Shown in pieces: positions 16,586 to 25,022 of a stretch of DNA of 64,000 nucleotides. A program made the translations under genes and the position numbers. The notes beneath the pieces were generated by a model that was not told the DNA's origin, made no database searches, and saw only the letters and a list, made by a program, of their open reading frames with translations. Position 1 is the stretch's first letter. The number at the start of each line of letters is the position of its first letter. The stretch lies in assembly GCA_965216945.1 (NCBI GenBank), contig CBDCGU010000003.1, positions 558,001 through 622,000 on the forward strand, written 5' to 3'. Source of the stretch: DATHZQ01 sp965216945 (GTDB lineage Bacteria > Actinomycetota > Acidimicrobiia > Spongiisociales > UBA5794).

Positions 16586-19027
16586 GTGACGCAAACACGG
16601 ACCGGCGTGAGCACGGATCACAAGGCCATCATCATCGGCGGGGGGATCATGGGGACGTCGCTCCTCTATCACCTCACGTTGGAGGGCTGGAGCGACACGC
16701 TCCTGCTGGAGAAAGGGGAGCTGGCATCCGGCTCCACGTGGCATGCCGCAGGGCAGATCACTCATTCGACCTCGAGCTATGGCCTGGCGTCGATGACGAA
16801 GTACGGCACCCGCAAGTACGCCGAGCTCGAGGAGGAGACCGGCCAGGCCGTGAGCTGGCACAACAGCGGCTCGCTGCGGCTGGCCTACTCCCCCGACGAG
16901 CTCGACTGGCTGCGCTACACCGTTGCGGTGGGCCTCGGCGTCGGGAACCGCATGGAAATCGTCGGGCCCGAGCGCATCGCCGAGTTGCACCCCTTCTACA
17001 ACCTCGACGGCGTGCTCAGCGCTCTGTACACACCGGACGACGGCCACGTCGATCCGGCCAGCGCCACCATGGCATTCGTGTCCGCCGCCCGCAGCCGCGG
17101 CGGTGCGGTGGTGCGCAACACGCTGGTGACGAACACGATCCCCCGCGACGACGGCTCATGGCGAGTCGAGACCCCCGCCGGCGACTTCACGTGTGACGTG
17201 CTGGTCAACGCCGCCGGCACCTACGCCCGCCAGGTCGGCGAGTGGGTCGGGCTGCAGATCCCCATCATCCCGATGACACACCACTATTTCGTCACCGAGG
17301 AGATCCCCGAGCTGAAGGCCCTGGAGAGCGAGCTCCCGGTGGTGCGCGACGACCCCCACGTCTCCGGCTACATCCGCATGGAACGTGGCGCCGGCCTCAT
17401 CGGTATCTACGAGAAGGCCAACCCCAACTCGGTGTGGGAGGACGGCACTCCGTGGGAGGCCGACCATCGGCTGTTCCCCCCGGATTACGAGCGGGTCGCC
17501 CCGTGGCTCGAGGCGGCGTTCGAACGGATGCCGCTGCTCGGCGAATACGGCATCCAGAACGCGATTCATGGCGCCATCACCCATCCACCGGATGGGAACA
17601 TGCTGCTGGGACCGGCGCCCCGGCTCCGCAACTACTGGTACTGCAACGGCACACAAGTCGGGATCGCTTGGGGACCCGGCGCCACGATGTACCTCGCCAA
17701 GTGGATGGTCCACGGCGCCACCATCCAGAACCTGCGTGCCTTCGATCCCCGCCGCTACGGCGACTTCGCAACCGCGGAGTACAACAAGACCAAGGCTCAC
17801 GAGGACTATCTGCTCCGCCACGAGATCCCATACCCCGGTCTGAACCGCATGGCCGGCCGTCCCTACAAGACGTCCGCCGTCCATGCGCGGATGCAGCAAC
17901 GCCGTGCCGTGTTCGAGGAGGTCTTCGGCTGGGAGCGACCACGCTGGTTTGCCCCTGAGGGTTGGCCGCAGCGGGACATCCATGCGTTCCGCCGGCCGCG
18001 CTGGCACGAGGCCGTCGCCGCCGAGGTCGCGGCGGTGCGAGAACGCGTGGGTCTCGCCGATCTGACCGCGTTCGCCAAGTACGAGGTCACCGGACCCGAT
18101 GCCGCATCGTTCCTGGACCGGCTCACCACCGGTCGCATCCCCAGAGTGGGTCGAATGGGACTCACCTACATGCTCACCGAGTTGGGCATGGTGGAGATCG
18201 AGTTCACCATCGCCCGCCTCGGCGAGCACCGCTTCTATCTCGTAGGAGCCGCGGTCGGTGAGGTGCGGTTCGAAGATTGGATGGTCCACCACCTACGCCA
18301 TGAGCAAGACGTGACGATCACCAACGTGTCGCCGGCCACAGGAGTTCTGGCGATTGCAGGGCCGCGGAGCAGAGATCTCCTGGCGGCCGTCACCGAGAGC
18401 CGGCTCGACAACGAGGCATTCCCGTGGCTCTCGGTCAGGGAGATCGCCGCAGGAGGCGTCGAGGTGCGGGCGCTTCGCGTGTCGTTCACCGGTGAGCTCG
18501 GTTGGGAGCTCCACGTCCCCATGGGCGAGATGGCACAGCTCTTCGACGCCCTCGTAACCGCAGGCGAGCCGCTCGGTCTCGGCTTCTTCGGGTCGCACGC
18601 ACTCAACGCGATGCGCATGGAGCAGGGCTACAAGGTGTCGGCCGACATGACCAACGAGGTCACCGCCTACGAGGCCGATCTGATGCGGTTCGTCTCACTC
18701 GACAAAGACTTCATCGGAAAACCGAGGCTGCTCGCCAACATGCAGGCACCCCGATGGAGGCTCGTCTATCTCGACATCGACGTCGGCGACCTCGACGCCG
18801 ACTGTCTCGGAGGCGAAGGAGTGTTCTCCAAAGGCAGGCGCATCGGGGTCGTCACCACTGCGGGCTACGGCTTCTCCACCGGGAAGAGTCTGGCGTGGGC
18901 GTACGTCGACCCTGACCAGGCCGAACCCGACACGGAGATGCAAGTGCTCGTGCTGGGCGAGGTGCGACCCGCCGTCGTGCTCGCCGAGGCCGTCTGGGAC
19001 CCCAAACACGAGAGGGCGAGAGGATGA
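16586..19027 (+). CDS. FAD-dependent dehydrogenase fused to GcvT domain (dimethylglycine/sarcosine dehydrogenase family)
   Basis: 813 residues from GTG 16586 (GTG 16607 also possible; neither has a strong ribosome binding site). N-terminal DAO-type FAD domain with GGGIMG (18-23). SGSTWHAAG places His53 where dimethylglycine and sarcosine dehydrogenases attach FAD covalently. The C-terminal half is a GcvT/aminomethyltransferase folate-binding domain. The family oxidises N-methyl groups and hands the carbon to tetrahydrofolate as methylene-THF. One of three paralogues here (also 48821 and 52821). First gene of an overlapping operon with aminotransferase, CMD, MDR and enolase-family genes, so the substrate may be a methylated amino acid other than dimethylglycine. 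Confidence 0.88.
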   Translation: MTQTRTGVSTDHKAIIIGGGIMGTSLLYHLTLEGWSDTLLLEKGELASGSTWHAAGQITHSTSSYGLASMTKYGTRKYAELEEETGQAVSWHNSGSLRLAYSPDELDWLRYTVAVGLGVGNRMEIVGPERIAELHPFYNLDGVLSALYTPDDGHVDPASATMAFVSAARSRGGAVVRNTLVTNTIPRDDGSWRVETPAGDFTCDVLVNAAGTYARQVGEWVGLQIPIIPMTHHYFVTEEIPELKALESELPVVRDDPHVSGYIRMERGAGLIGIYEKANPNSVWEDGTPWEADHRLFPPDYERVAPWLEAAFERMPLLGEYGIQNAIHGAITHPPDGNMLLGPAPRLRNYWYCNGTQVGIAWGPGATMYLAKWMVHGATIQNLRAFDPRRYGDFATAEYNKTKAHEDYLLRHEIPYPGLNRMAGRPYKTSAVHARMQQRRAVFEEVFGWERPRWFAPEGWPQRDIHAFRRPRWHEAVAAEVAAVRERVGLADLTAFAKYEVTGPDAASFLDRLTTGRIPRVGRMGLTYMLTELGMVEIEFTIARLGEHRFYLVGAAVGEVRFEDWMVHHLRHEQDVTITNVSPATGVLAIAGPRSRDLLAAVTESRLDNEAFPWLSVREIAAGGVEVRALRVSFTGELGWELHVPMGEMAQLFDALVTAGEPLGLGFFGSHALNAMRMEQGYKVSADMTNEVTAYEADLMRFVSLDKDFIGKPRLLANMQAPRWRLVYLDIDVGDLDADCLGGEGVFSKGRRIGVVTTAGYGFSTGKSLAWAYVDPDQAEPDTEMQVLVLGEVRPAVVLAEAVWDPKHERARG

Positions 19028-20316
19028 TCTCCCAGGCGGACTACCGGGCCATGGCGGAGCGTGTGCTGCCCGGTGGGGCGTTGGGTACGCGGCTCAATCC
19101 CGCCGGGCTGAACATGACCATCGCCACCGCGTCCGGGTCGCGCATCACCGACGTGGAGGGCAAGCACTGGATCGACTACATCGGTGGCGCCGGAGCCCTG
19201 ATCGTCGGGCATCAGCACCCGGCCGTCGTGGAGGCCGTGCAGCGCCAAGCGATGCGGAGCATGCATCAATACGCCGCGCTGAGCGACGTGTCGATCGAGC
19301 TTGCCGCCGCGATCGTCGACGCCGTTCCGGGCGCCGAGCGCATGGTGTTCACCACCACCGGCTCCGAGGCGACCGCATACGCGATGCGGATGGCCCGGGC
19401 GGCCACCGGACGAACCAAGATCTTGAAGTTCGAGGGTGCGTTCCACGGCAACCACGACTACGCAGGCATCGGCGTGGCGCCGATCGAGCCGAGCCCGTAT
19501 CCCCGCGGTCTCCCCTTCACACAGGGCACCCCGAAGCAGGTCGCCGCCACGATGCTCATCGCGCGGTTCAACGATCTCGATCATGTGCGCACCATCGCAG
19601 CGGACCATGCAGAGGACATCGCCGCCGTCATCGTCGAACCGGTGCAGCGGATCATCGAGCCGCAACCCGGCTTCCTCCAGGGTCTGCGCACCCTCTGCGA
19701 CGAGATCGGAGCGGTACTCATCTTCGACGAGGTGGTCACGGGTTTTCGCCTCGCCTACGGTGGCGCCCAGGAGTACTTCGGTGTGCAGCCTGATCTCGGT
19801 ACGTACGGCAAGATCATCGGCGGCGGCGGGCCGGTGGGGAGTGTGGCCGGGTCTGCCGAGCTGATCGATCAGGCCAGCCCGCAGCGCAAGGGAACGCCCG
19901 GCTACGTGTACGCCTCGGGCACACTGCACGGCAACCCCCTCGGCGCTGCGGCGGGGCTGGCGACGCTCCGATTGATCCGGGAGCCTGACTTCTACGAACA
20001 GCTGCACGCACGCACCAACGAGCTCGCCCAGGGCATCGCCGAGATCCTCGACGAGCACGGCCACCCCGCCATGGTCGCGACCGTGGGGTCGTTGTGGCAG
20101 ATCCTCCACATCGATCGATTGCCGCAGCGGTACACGGATCTCCTGGCCTCCGACCGGAACGCCAACCTCGCGTTCGACACCGAGCTGATGCGGCAGGGCA
20201 TCAATGTGATCCCCGGCCTTCGCCGGTTTGTGTCGTCCGCGCACAGCGACGAAGACCTCGAACGCACCGTGCAGGCCGTCGATGCGGCTTGCCGCACCAT
20301 GGGAGAGCACCAATGA
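19024..20316 (+). CDS. Class III PLP aminotransferase (glutamate-1-semialdehyde aminomutase-like)
   Basis: 430 residues, ATGA overlap with the FAD/GcvT gene. Class III aminotransferase features: TTTGSEATAYAMRMARAATG for cofactor phosphate, FDEVVTGFR with the PLP-nitrogen Asp, and Schiff-base Lys in DLGTYGKIIGGG. Resembles the glutamate-1-semialdehyde aminomutase branch, many members of which are catabolic omega-amine or beta-amino-acid transaminases. In this operon it likely deaminates the product formed after N-demethylation, giving an aldehyde or keto acid. Confidence 0.87.
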   Translation: MISQADYRAMAERVLPGGALGTRLNPAGLNMTIATASGSRITDVEGKHWIDYIGGAGALIVGHQHPAVVEAVQRQAMRSMHQYAALSDVSIELAAAIVDAVPGAERMVFTTTGSEATAYAMRMARAATGRTKILKFEGAFHGNHDYAGIGVAPIEPSPYPRGLPFTQGTPKQVAATMLIARFNDLDHVRTIAADHAEDIAAVIVEPVQRIIEPQPGFLQGLRTLCDEIGAVLIFDEVVTGFRLAYGGAQEYFGVQPDLGTYGKIIGGGGPVGSVAGSAELIDQASPQRKGTPGYVYASGTLHGNPLGAAAGLATLRLIREPDFYEQLHARTNELAQGIAEILDEHGHPAMVATVGSLWQILHIDRLPQRYTDLLASDRNANLAFDTELMRQGINVIPGLRRFVSSAHSDEDLERTVQAVDAACRTMGEHQ

Positions 20317-20693
20317 GCAGCGAACGATTCGAGCGCGGTCTGGCGGCCCGCAAAGCCGTGCTCGGCGCCGAGCACGTCGAGCGCAACCTGGGAGACGCGG
20401 ACGACTTCAATCGGGAGTTCCAGGAGGTGGTCACCGAGTTCTGCTGGGGGCTGGCCTGGGCGGACGACGTGCTCACCTTCCGAGAGCGCTCGATGATCAA
20501 CCTCGGGATGATCGCCGCCCTTGGGCGGATGCAGGAGTGGGAGTTGCACTTCCGCGGCGCAATCACCAATGGTCTCACCCGCGAGGAGCTGCGCTCGGTG
20601 CTGCACCAGATCACCGCCTATGCGGGCGTTCCCGCCGGCGTGGAATGCTTCCGCATCGCTCGCATGGTGTTCGCAGAGATGGACACCTCATGA
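20313..20693 (+). CDS. Carboxymuconolactone decarboxylase (CMD/AhpD) family protein
   Basis: 126 residues from the ATG at 20313 (ATGA overlap). Helical CMD fold typified by DVLTFRERSMINLGMIAALGR and HQITAYAGVPAGVECFR. No AhpD-type CxxC pair is present, so a peroxidase role is unlikely; the decarboxylase branch fits better. Stand-alone CMD proteins often accompany catabolic operons with decarboxylase or lactone-handling roles. Exact reaction unknown. Confidence 0.8.
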   Translation: MSSERFERGLAARKAVLGAEHVERNLGDADDFNREFQEVVTEFCWGLAWADDVLTFRERSMINLGMIAALGRMQEWELHFRGAITNGLTREELRSVLHQITAYAGVPAGVECFRIARMVFAEMDTS

Positions 20694-20748
20694 CGATGCG
20701 GGCACACGGCAACCGGCGGCGGGCATCGCCGGCACGCGGCGGTCGACC

Positions 20749-21828
20749 ATGACACTGCCCGACGTGATGCGAGCGGTTCTGCTCACCGGCCATGGCGGTA
20801 TCGACCGGCTCGAATACCGCGACGACGTGCCGGTGCCGCGTCCCAGGCCCGACGAGGTGGTCATCGAAGTGGCCGCATGCGGGATGAACAACACCGACAT
20901 CAACACCCGCACAGGCTGGTACTCGAAGACCGTCACCACGGCGACCGGCGTGGGCGGCGGCGCAGAGGGCACGGATGGAGGATGGGGAGGTGGCCTGTCG
21001 TTCCCCAGGATCCAGGGTGCCGACCCATCCGGCCGCATCGCCGCGGTTGGCAGCAACGTGGGTTCGGCCCGCATCGGAGAGCGAGTCCTCGTCGACGCAT
21101 GGCTGCGCGACCCCAATGGCGCTCTCGAGAACGCCGGCTACCTCGGATCCGAGATCGACGGCGGATTTGCGGAGTACGTGGCCGTTCCCGCGGCCAACGC
21201 CCATCCGATCCAGACCGAAGTGTCGGATGTCGAGCTGGCCTCCTTCCCTTGTTCCTACGCAACCGCCGAGCACATGCTGCATCGACCTGGCGTCGGCGAG
21301 GGACAGTGGGTACTCGTGACCGGCGCCTCAGGGGGCGTCGGCGGCGCCTTGGTGCAACTCGCCAAACGCCGCGGCGCACGGGTGATTGCGCTCACGAGCG
21401 CCGCCAAGCTCGACGCGGTCGCAGCGATCGGTGCGGACGTCGTGGTCGACCGCTCGCTGCCCGACGTCGTCGCGGCGATCCTCGATGCGTCGGGTGGCGT
21501 GGACGTGTTCGCCGACGTCGTGGGCGGCGAAGGGTTCGCCCCCCTGCTGGAGACGGTGAGGCGAGGCGGGCACTACACGACTGCGGGCGCCATCGCCGGG
21601 CCGATCGTGCCTCTCGATCTCCGCACGCTGTATCTCCACGATCTGACGATGCACGGCTGCACCGTGCTGCCGCCAGAGGTGTTCGCCAACCTGGTCGGCT
21701 ACATCGAACGCAAGGAGATCAGGCCGGTGGTGGCGCGGACGTTTCCGCTGGAAGCGATGCGAGCAGCCCAGGTGGCGTTCGTCGAGAAGCGGCACGTCGG
21801 TGCCTTCGTCATCGAGGTGAAGTCGTGA
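20749..21828 (+). CDS. Zinc-independent medium-chain reductase (quinone oxidoreductase-like)
   Basis: 359 residues from the ATG at 20749. N-terminal GroES-like domain (MRAVLLTGHGGIDRLEYRDD) without the structural-zinc cysteine cluster. The Rossmann domain has VTGASGGVGGALVQLAK, typical of NADPH binding. Family members reduce alpha,beta-unsaturated carbonyls or quinones. A Gly-rich insertion (GVGGGAEGTDGGWGGG, about 65-80) is unusual. Not close enough to acryloyl-CoA reductase AcuI to use that name. Fourth gene of the RpiR-motif operon; its stop overlaps the next start (GTGA). Confidence 0.83.
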   Translation: MTLPDVMRAVLLTGHGGIDRLEYRDDVPVPRPRPDEVVIEVAACGMNNTDINTRTGWYSKTVTTATGVGGGAEGTDGGWGGGLSFPRIQGADPSGRIAAVGSNVGSARIGERVLVDAWLRDPNGALENAGYLGSEIDGGFAEYVAVPAANAHPIQTEVSDVELASFPCSYATAEHMLHRPGVGEGQWVLVTGASGGVGGALVQLAKRRGARVIALTSAAKLDAVAAIGADVVVDRSLPDVVAAILDASGGVDVFADVVGGEGFAPLLETVRRGGHYTTAGAIAGPIVPLDLRTLYLHDLTMHGCTVLPPEVFANLVGYIERKEIRPVVARTFPLEAMRAAQVAFVEKRHVGAFVIEVKS

Positions 21829-22934
21829 AGATCGTCTCGATCTCGCTCTACCCATTCGAGCTGGCACTCACCCGGCCTTACCGCCTCTCCGGCGGCCGCC
21901 TGACGTTCGAGAGCCTCGACAGCACGTTCGTACGCCTGGAGACCGACACCGGAATCGTGGGCTGGGGGGAAGGTTGCCCTTGGGGCTCGACGTACCTCCC
22001 CGCTTTCCCCGGCGGCACGCGCGCTGCGATCGCCGAGCTGGCGCCGACCGTCCTGGGGATCGACCCGCGGCGCAGCGACGTCGTCAACGCCGCCATGGAC
22101 ATGGCCCTGCCCGGGCACCTCTACGCCAAGTCGCCCATCGACCAGGCGTGCTGGGACATCTTCGGCAAGTCGGCCGGATTACCCGTGTACGACCTGCTTG
22201 GCGGTGGTGTCGAGCAGGACCTCACGATCCAGAGCTCGATCGGCACCCACGACGACCCGGCGGAGATGGTCGCCGACATCCTGCGCCGCCACGACCAGGG
22301 CTACACGGTGCACTCCCCCAAGATCGGGTCCGACGTGGAAGCCGACGTTGCTCGGATTCGCGCCATCGCGGCAGCCCTGCCCGCCGGTGACTCCGTGACC
22401 TTCGACGCCAACCGGGCCATGCTGCCCGATCAGGCGATCCGACTCATGAACCAGGTCGTCGACGTCGATGCCTACTTCGAACAGCCATGCGAGACCTACG
22501 AAGAGTGTCTGCAGGTGCGCCGGGCAACCCGCCAGCCGATCATCCTCGACGAGTCCATCGCCGAGTTCGCCGATCTGCTCCGGGCACAGCGTGATGGAGC
22601 CTGCGAGGCGATCGGTCTCAAGATCGAGCGGGTCGGTGGCCTCACCCGGGCCCGCAGGATGCGCGACTTCTGTGTACAGACCGGCATGCGCATGAACATC
22701 GAGGCAACCGGAGGCAGCGCCCTCGCCGACACGGTGGCAACCCACCTGGCCCAGTCGACACCACGACGGTTCTTGCGCGCTACCTGGTTCTGCCACGAGA
22801 TGCTCACCGCCGATCCGATCGTGGGCGGTGCGCGCAACCAGGGAGGCGTCACCCGCGCTCCGGCGGCGCCCGGCCTCGGGGCGGCGCCCGACATGGCGCA
22901 ACTCGGCGATCCCGCTGCGGTCTACGAGATGTGA
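21825..22934 (+). CDS. Enolase-superfamily enzyme, hydroxyproline-betaine epimerase/cis-3-hydroxyproline dehydratase-like
   Basis: 369 residues, GTG start inside a GTGA overlap. Mandelate-racemase/muconate-lactonizing subgroup: Lys in VHSPKIGSD, metal ligands in TFDANRAM, FEQPCE and ILDESIAEF, and second Lys in GLKIERVGG. The lid motif VGWGEGCPWGSTYLPAFPGG followed by AMDMALPGHLYAKSPIDQACWD resembles enzymes on hydroxyproline or proline betaines (HpbD-type 2-epimerase, cis-3-hydroxyproline dehydratase). With a quaternary-amine Rieske enzyme and an FAD/GcvT demethylase apparently co-regulated, a proline-betaine-type substrate is attractive but unproven. Confidence 0.78.
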   Translation: MKIVSISLYPFELALTRPYRLSGGRLTFESLDSTFVRLETDTGIVGWGEGCPWGSTYLPAFPGGTRAAIAELAPTVLGIDPRRSDVVNAAMDMALPGHLYAKSPIDQACWDIFGKSAGLPVYDLLGGGVEQDLTIQSSIGTHDDPAEMVADILRRHDQGYTVHSPKIGSDVEADVARIRAIAAALPAGDSVTFDANRAMLPDQAIRLMNQVVDVDAYFEQPCETYEECLQVRRATRQPIILDESIAEFADLLRAQRDGACEAIGLKIERVGGLTRARRMRDFCVQTGMRMNIEATGGSALADTVATHLAQSTPRRFLRATWFCHEMLTADPIVGGARNQGGVTRAPAAPGLGAAPDMAQLGDPAAVYEM

Positions 22935-22973
22935 GACCGCTCCACCCTCCTACCCTGGGCACGAGGAGGCACT

Positions 22974-23654
22974 GTGCAGCGCAGCGACATCGACACCGCA
23001 TTGACGAACGCCGAGGAGGCCGTGGCACGAGGCGAGGCGCTGGGACCCAGTGGGTTCTGGAAGGTCGTCGGTGCAGCCAAGCGCGACCCGGAGGTGGCTG
23101 CGCAACACGCCGAGCGCATCGCCGCCATCGATCGTGCGGCGTTCGAGCAGTGGGCATTCCTCACGGTGCCGGCGATCACCGGCACGGTGTTGATGGTCGT
23201 CGGCACGTTGATCGGGCTCGGCTTCGTGTTCTGGGCATACTCACTCGACCAACCCCTCAACGGTATCGCCCTCCTCGCCGGCACCGGTATCACGCTGGTG
23301 ACCACCCACGGCCTCGCTCACCTCGTCGTTGGGCGCCTGTTCGGGATGCGCTTCACGCACTGGTTCATCGGCTCGATACGAAGGCCCCAGCCGGGCGTCA
23401 AGGTCGACTACGCCACCTACCTGCGAACGCCTGCCACCCACCGCGCGTGGATGCACGCTTCAGGAGCGGTGGTCACGAAACTCATCCCGTTCTTCGCCCT
23501 CGGACCGGCACTCGTGATGGAGGCGCCCTGGTGGACGACGGCGCTGCTGATCCTCTTGGGGGTGGGCCAGGTCGTCACCGATGTCGTCTGGTCGTCGAAG
23601 GCCTCCGACTGGAAGAAGTACCGCAGGGAGATGCGATACGCATCTGAGACGTAG
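22974..23654 (+). CDS. Integral membrane protein with HGLAH motif
   Basis: 226 residues, GTG start with GAGGAGG upstream. An N-terminal soluble part (about 1-60, charged) is followed by about four membrane helices (around 62-82, 94-115, 160-180, 185-205). THGLAHLVVGRLFGMRFTHWF holds an HxxxH pair within a helix, reminiscent of but not matching the HExxH of site-2 proteases. Family not recognised. It is 39 bp after the enolase-family gene, so it may belong to the operon. Confidence 0.7.
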   Translation: MQRSDIDTALTNAEEAVARGEALGPSGFWKVVGAAKRDPEVAAQHAERIAAIDRAAFEQWAFLTVPAITGTVLMVVGTLIGLGFVFWAYSLDQPLNGIALLAGTGITLVTTHGLAHLVVGRLFGMRFTHWFIGSIRRPQPGVKVDYATYLRTPATHRAWMHASGAVVTKLIPFFALGPALVMEAPWWTTALLILLGVGQVVTDVVWSSKASDWKKYRREMRYASET

Positions 23655-23691
23655 CGCGGATCGGCATCCCGACGGACGCGGGATCCCGCCG

Positions 23692-24969
23692 TCACCCCAC
23701 GCCGAGCGCCACCGGCGTGGGCTCGCCGGCACGGCCGTCGCGTACACGCACGATGCTGCCCCTCGCCTCCTCCAGCAACACCCCGACCGGCTGGGTCCTC
23801 GCCAGATCCTCCGAACGGAGCCCCTCGATGTCGATCGGCATCACGCCGGCGATGCGACGACCGGCTTGCCTCGCCCAACTCACCTGCTTCTTCCGGACGT
23901 GATGGGGCTGCCACCTGTCGAGGTCCTCGATGGTCACCTCACGCCCGATGGTGAGGGCCGAAGCCGCCGCGGCAGCTTCCAGCAGCCGGGCTCCCGCCCC
24001 GGTGCGTGCGATCACGGCGTTGCTCCCCTGGTCGCCTTCCAGCTCGTCGGGCGCGGGCGTCCCTCCATCCCACGTGTCGGCGGCCACGATGTCCGCGGCC
24101 TCTCCGGTGCCGTCCGGGCAGATCTTGCAGCGGTAGGGCAGCGTCCACTTGCTCTCGTCGTCGCCCCAGAAGTCGAGGTACGAGATCTCCACGGGATCTC
24201 GTTCCCCCCGCTCGAAGACGGTGGGACCCGGGCAGCCGTTGCCCCGATAGCGAACCGCCGTGACCTCCTCAGGCTCGACCCCGAACCACGCCATTCTCTC
24301 GTTCATGCCCGCGGGGGCCATGAAGCCGCCGCACACCATGGCGAGCCAATACCGCACCCGAGCGTCGATCCGGGCGTCCTCCCGAGCTCGCAACCGCAAT
24401 GCCGACAGATCGCACGGCTTGGCGATGACGGCAAGGCGGCCGGCGGTGGACAAGGCTTCCTCCAGCCGGCTCAGCACCGCGGTCGGCCCGTACCGGGAAC
24501 CGATCGCCGCCAGCACCTCGCCGGGAGAGCGAGAGATGCGCGACTCGCCGAAGCTGGGGTTCTCCAGTGAGGGGCCGGCGTGCAGCACGGCATCGACGTC
24601 ACCCGCTTGCAACATGTACATGCCGAGCGCGGTGAGCACCCCGCCGGTCGAACCGGCGTGTCGTACCGCAGGATCGGAGGCCCAGGCCAGAACGAGGCGG
24701 TGCCACGGGCCCCACGTGGGATCGATCGCATCCCCGGCCGCCGGCGGCCCGGGCAGACCGGTCACCCTCACCCCCGGACAGACCCGATAGATCGCATCGA
24801 CCGTATCGTGGTCGAGGTCGCCTTCGATGACGGGACGCTCGTACCCGTTCGGCGTGAGGGTGCATCGCACCCGATCCGGCCCGGCGATCACCTCACACAG
24901 ACCACACCCGATGCAGAGACCTTGCCGGGAGATCAGATTGAGCCGGTCGTCCGGCGTGGGGCGTGACAT
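23692..24969 (-). CDS. FrhB/FdhB-type coenzyme F420 dehydrogenase beta-subunit family protein
   Basis: 425 residues. N-terminal 4Fe-4S motif CIGCGLC (about 19-25) with a later RVCPG, then the FrhB N- and C-terminal domains (HAGSTGGVLTALGMYML; AVIAKPCDLSALR; LPYRCKICPDGTGEAADI). The family binds FAD and Fe-S and exchanges electrons with F420 or reduces double bonds. No hydrogenase or formate dehydrogenase subunits are nearby, so it is likely a stand-alone reductase. Transcribed divergently from an aldehyde dehydrogenase 53 bp away, perhaps sharing a promoter region. Confidence 0.82.
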   Translation of the reverse strand: MSRPTPDDRLNLISRQGLCIGCGLCEVIAGPDRVRCTLTPNGYERPVIEGDLDHDTVDAIYRVCPGVRVTGLPGPPAAGDAIDPTWGPWHRLVLAWASDPAVRHAGSTGGVLTALGMYMLQAGDVDAVLHAGPSLENPSFGESRISRSPGEVLAAIGSRYGPTAVLSRLEEALSTAGRLAVIAKPCDLSALRLRAREDARIDARVRYWLAMVCGGFMAPAGMNERMAWFGVEPEEVTAVRYRGNGCPGPTVFERGERDPVEISYLDFWGDDESKWTLPYRCKICPDGTGEAADIVAADTWDGGTPAPDELEGDQGSNAVIARTGAGARLLEAAAAASALTIGREVTIEDLDRWQPHHVRKKQVSWARQAGRRIAGVMPIDIEGLRSEDLARTQPVGVLLEEARGSIVRVRDGRAGEPTPVALGVG

Positions 24970-25022
24970 CGGCCGAGCGTACCGAACGCCGGGATGGTTG
25001 CGTCGGTACGCTGCCGACCACC

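Noticed and set aside
18865..20313. 482-codon minus-strand ORF opposite the aminotransferase
   Set aside because: Low-complexity His/Arg/Gly composition; the plus-strand aminotransferase has full catalytic motifs.
20749..21828. Acryloyl-CoA reductase AcuI to pair with DddP
   Set aside because: The MDR protein has a Gly-rich insertion and no AcuI-like stretches, and it lies in a different operon 16 kb from the DddP homologue.
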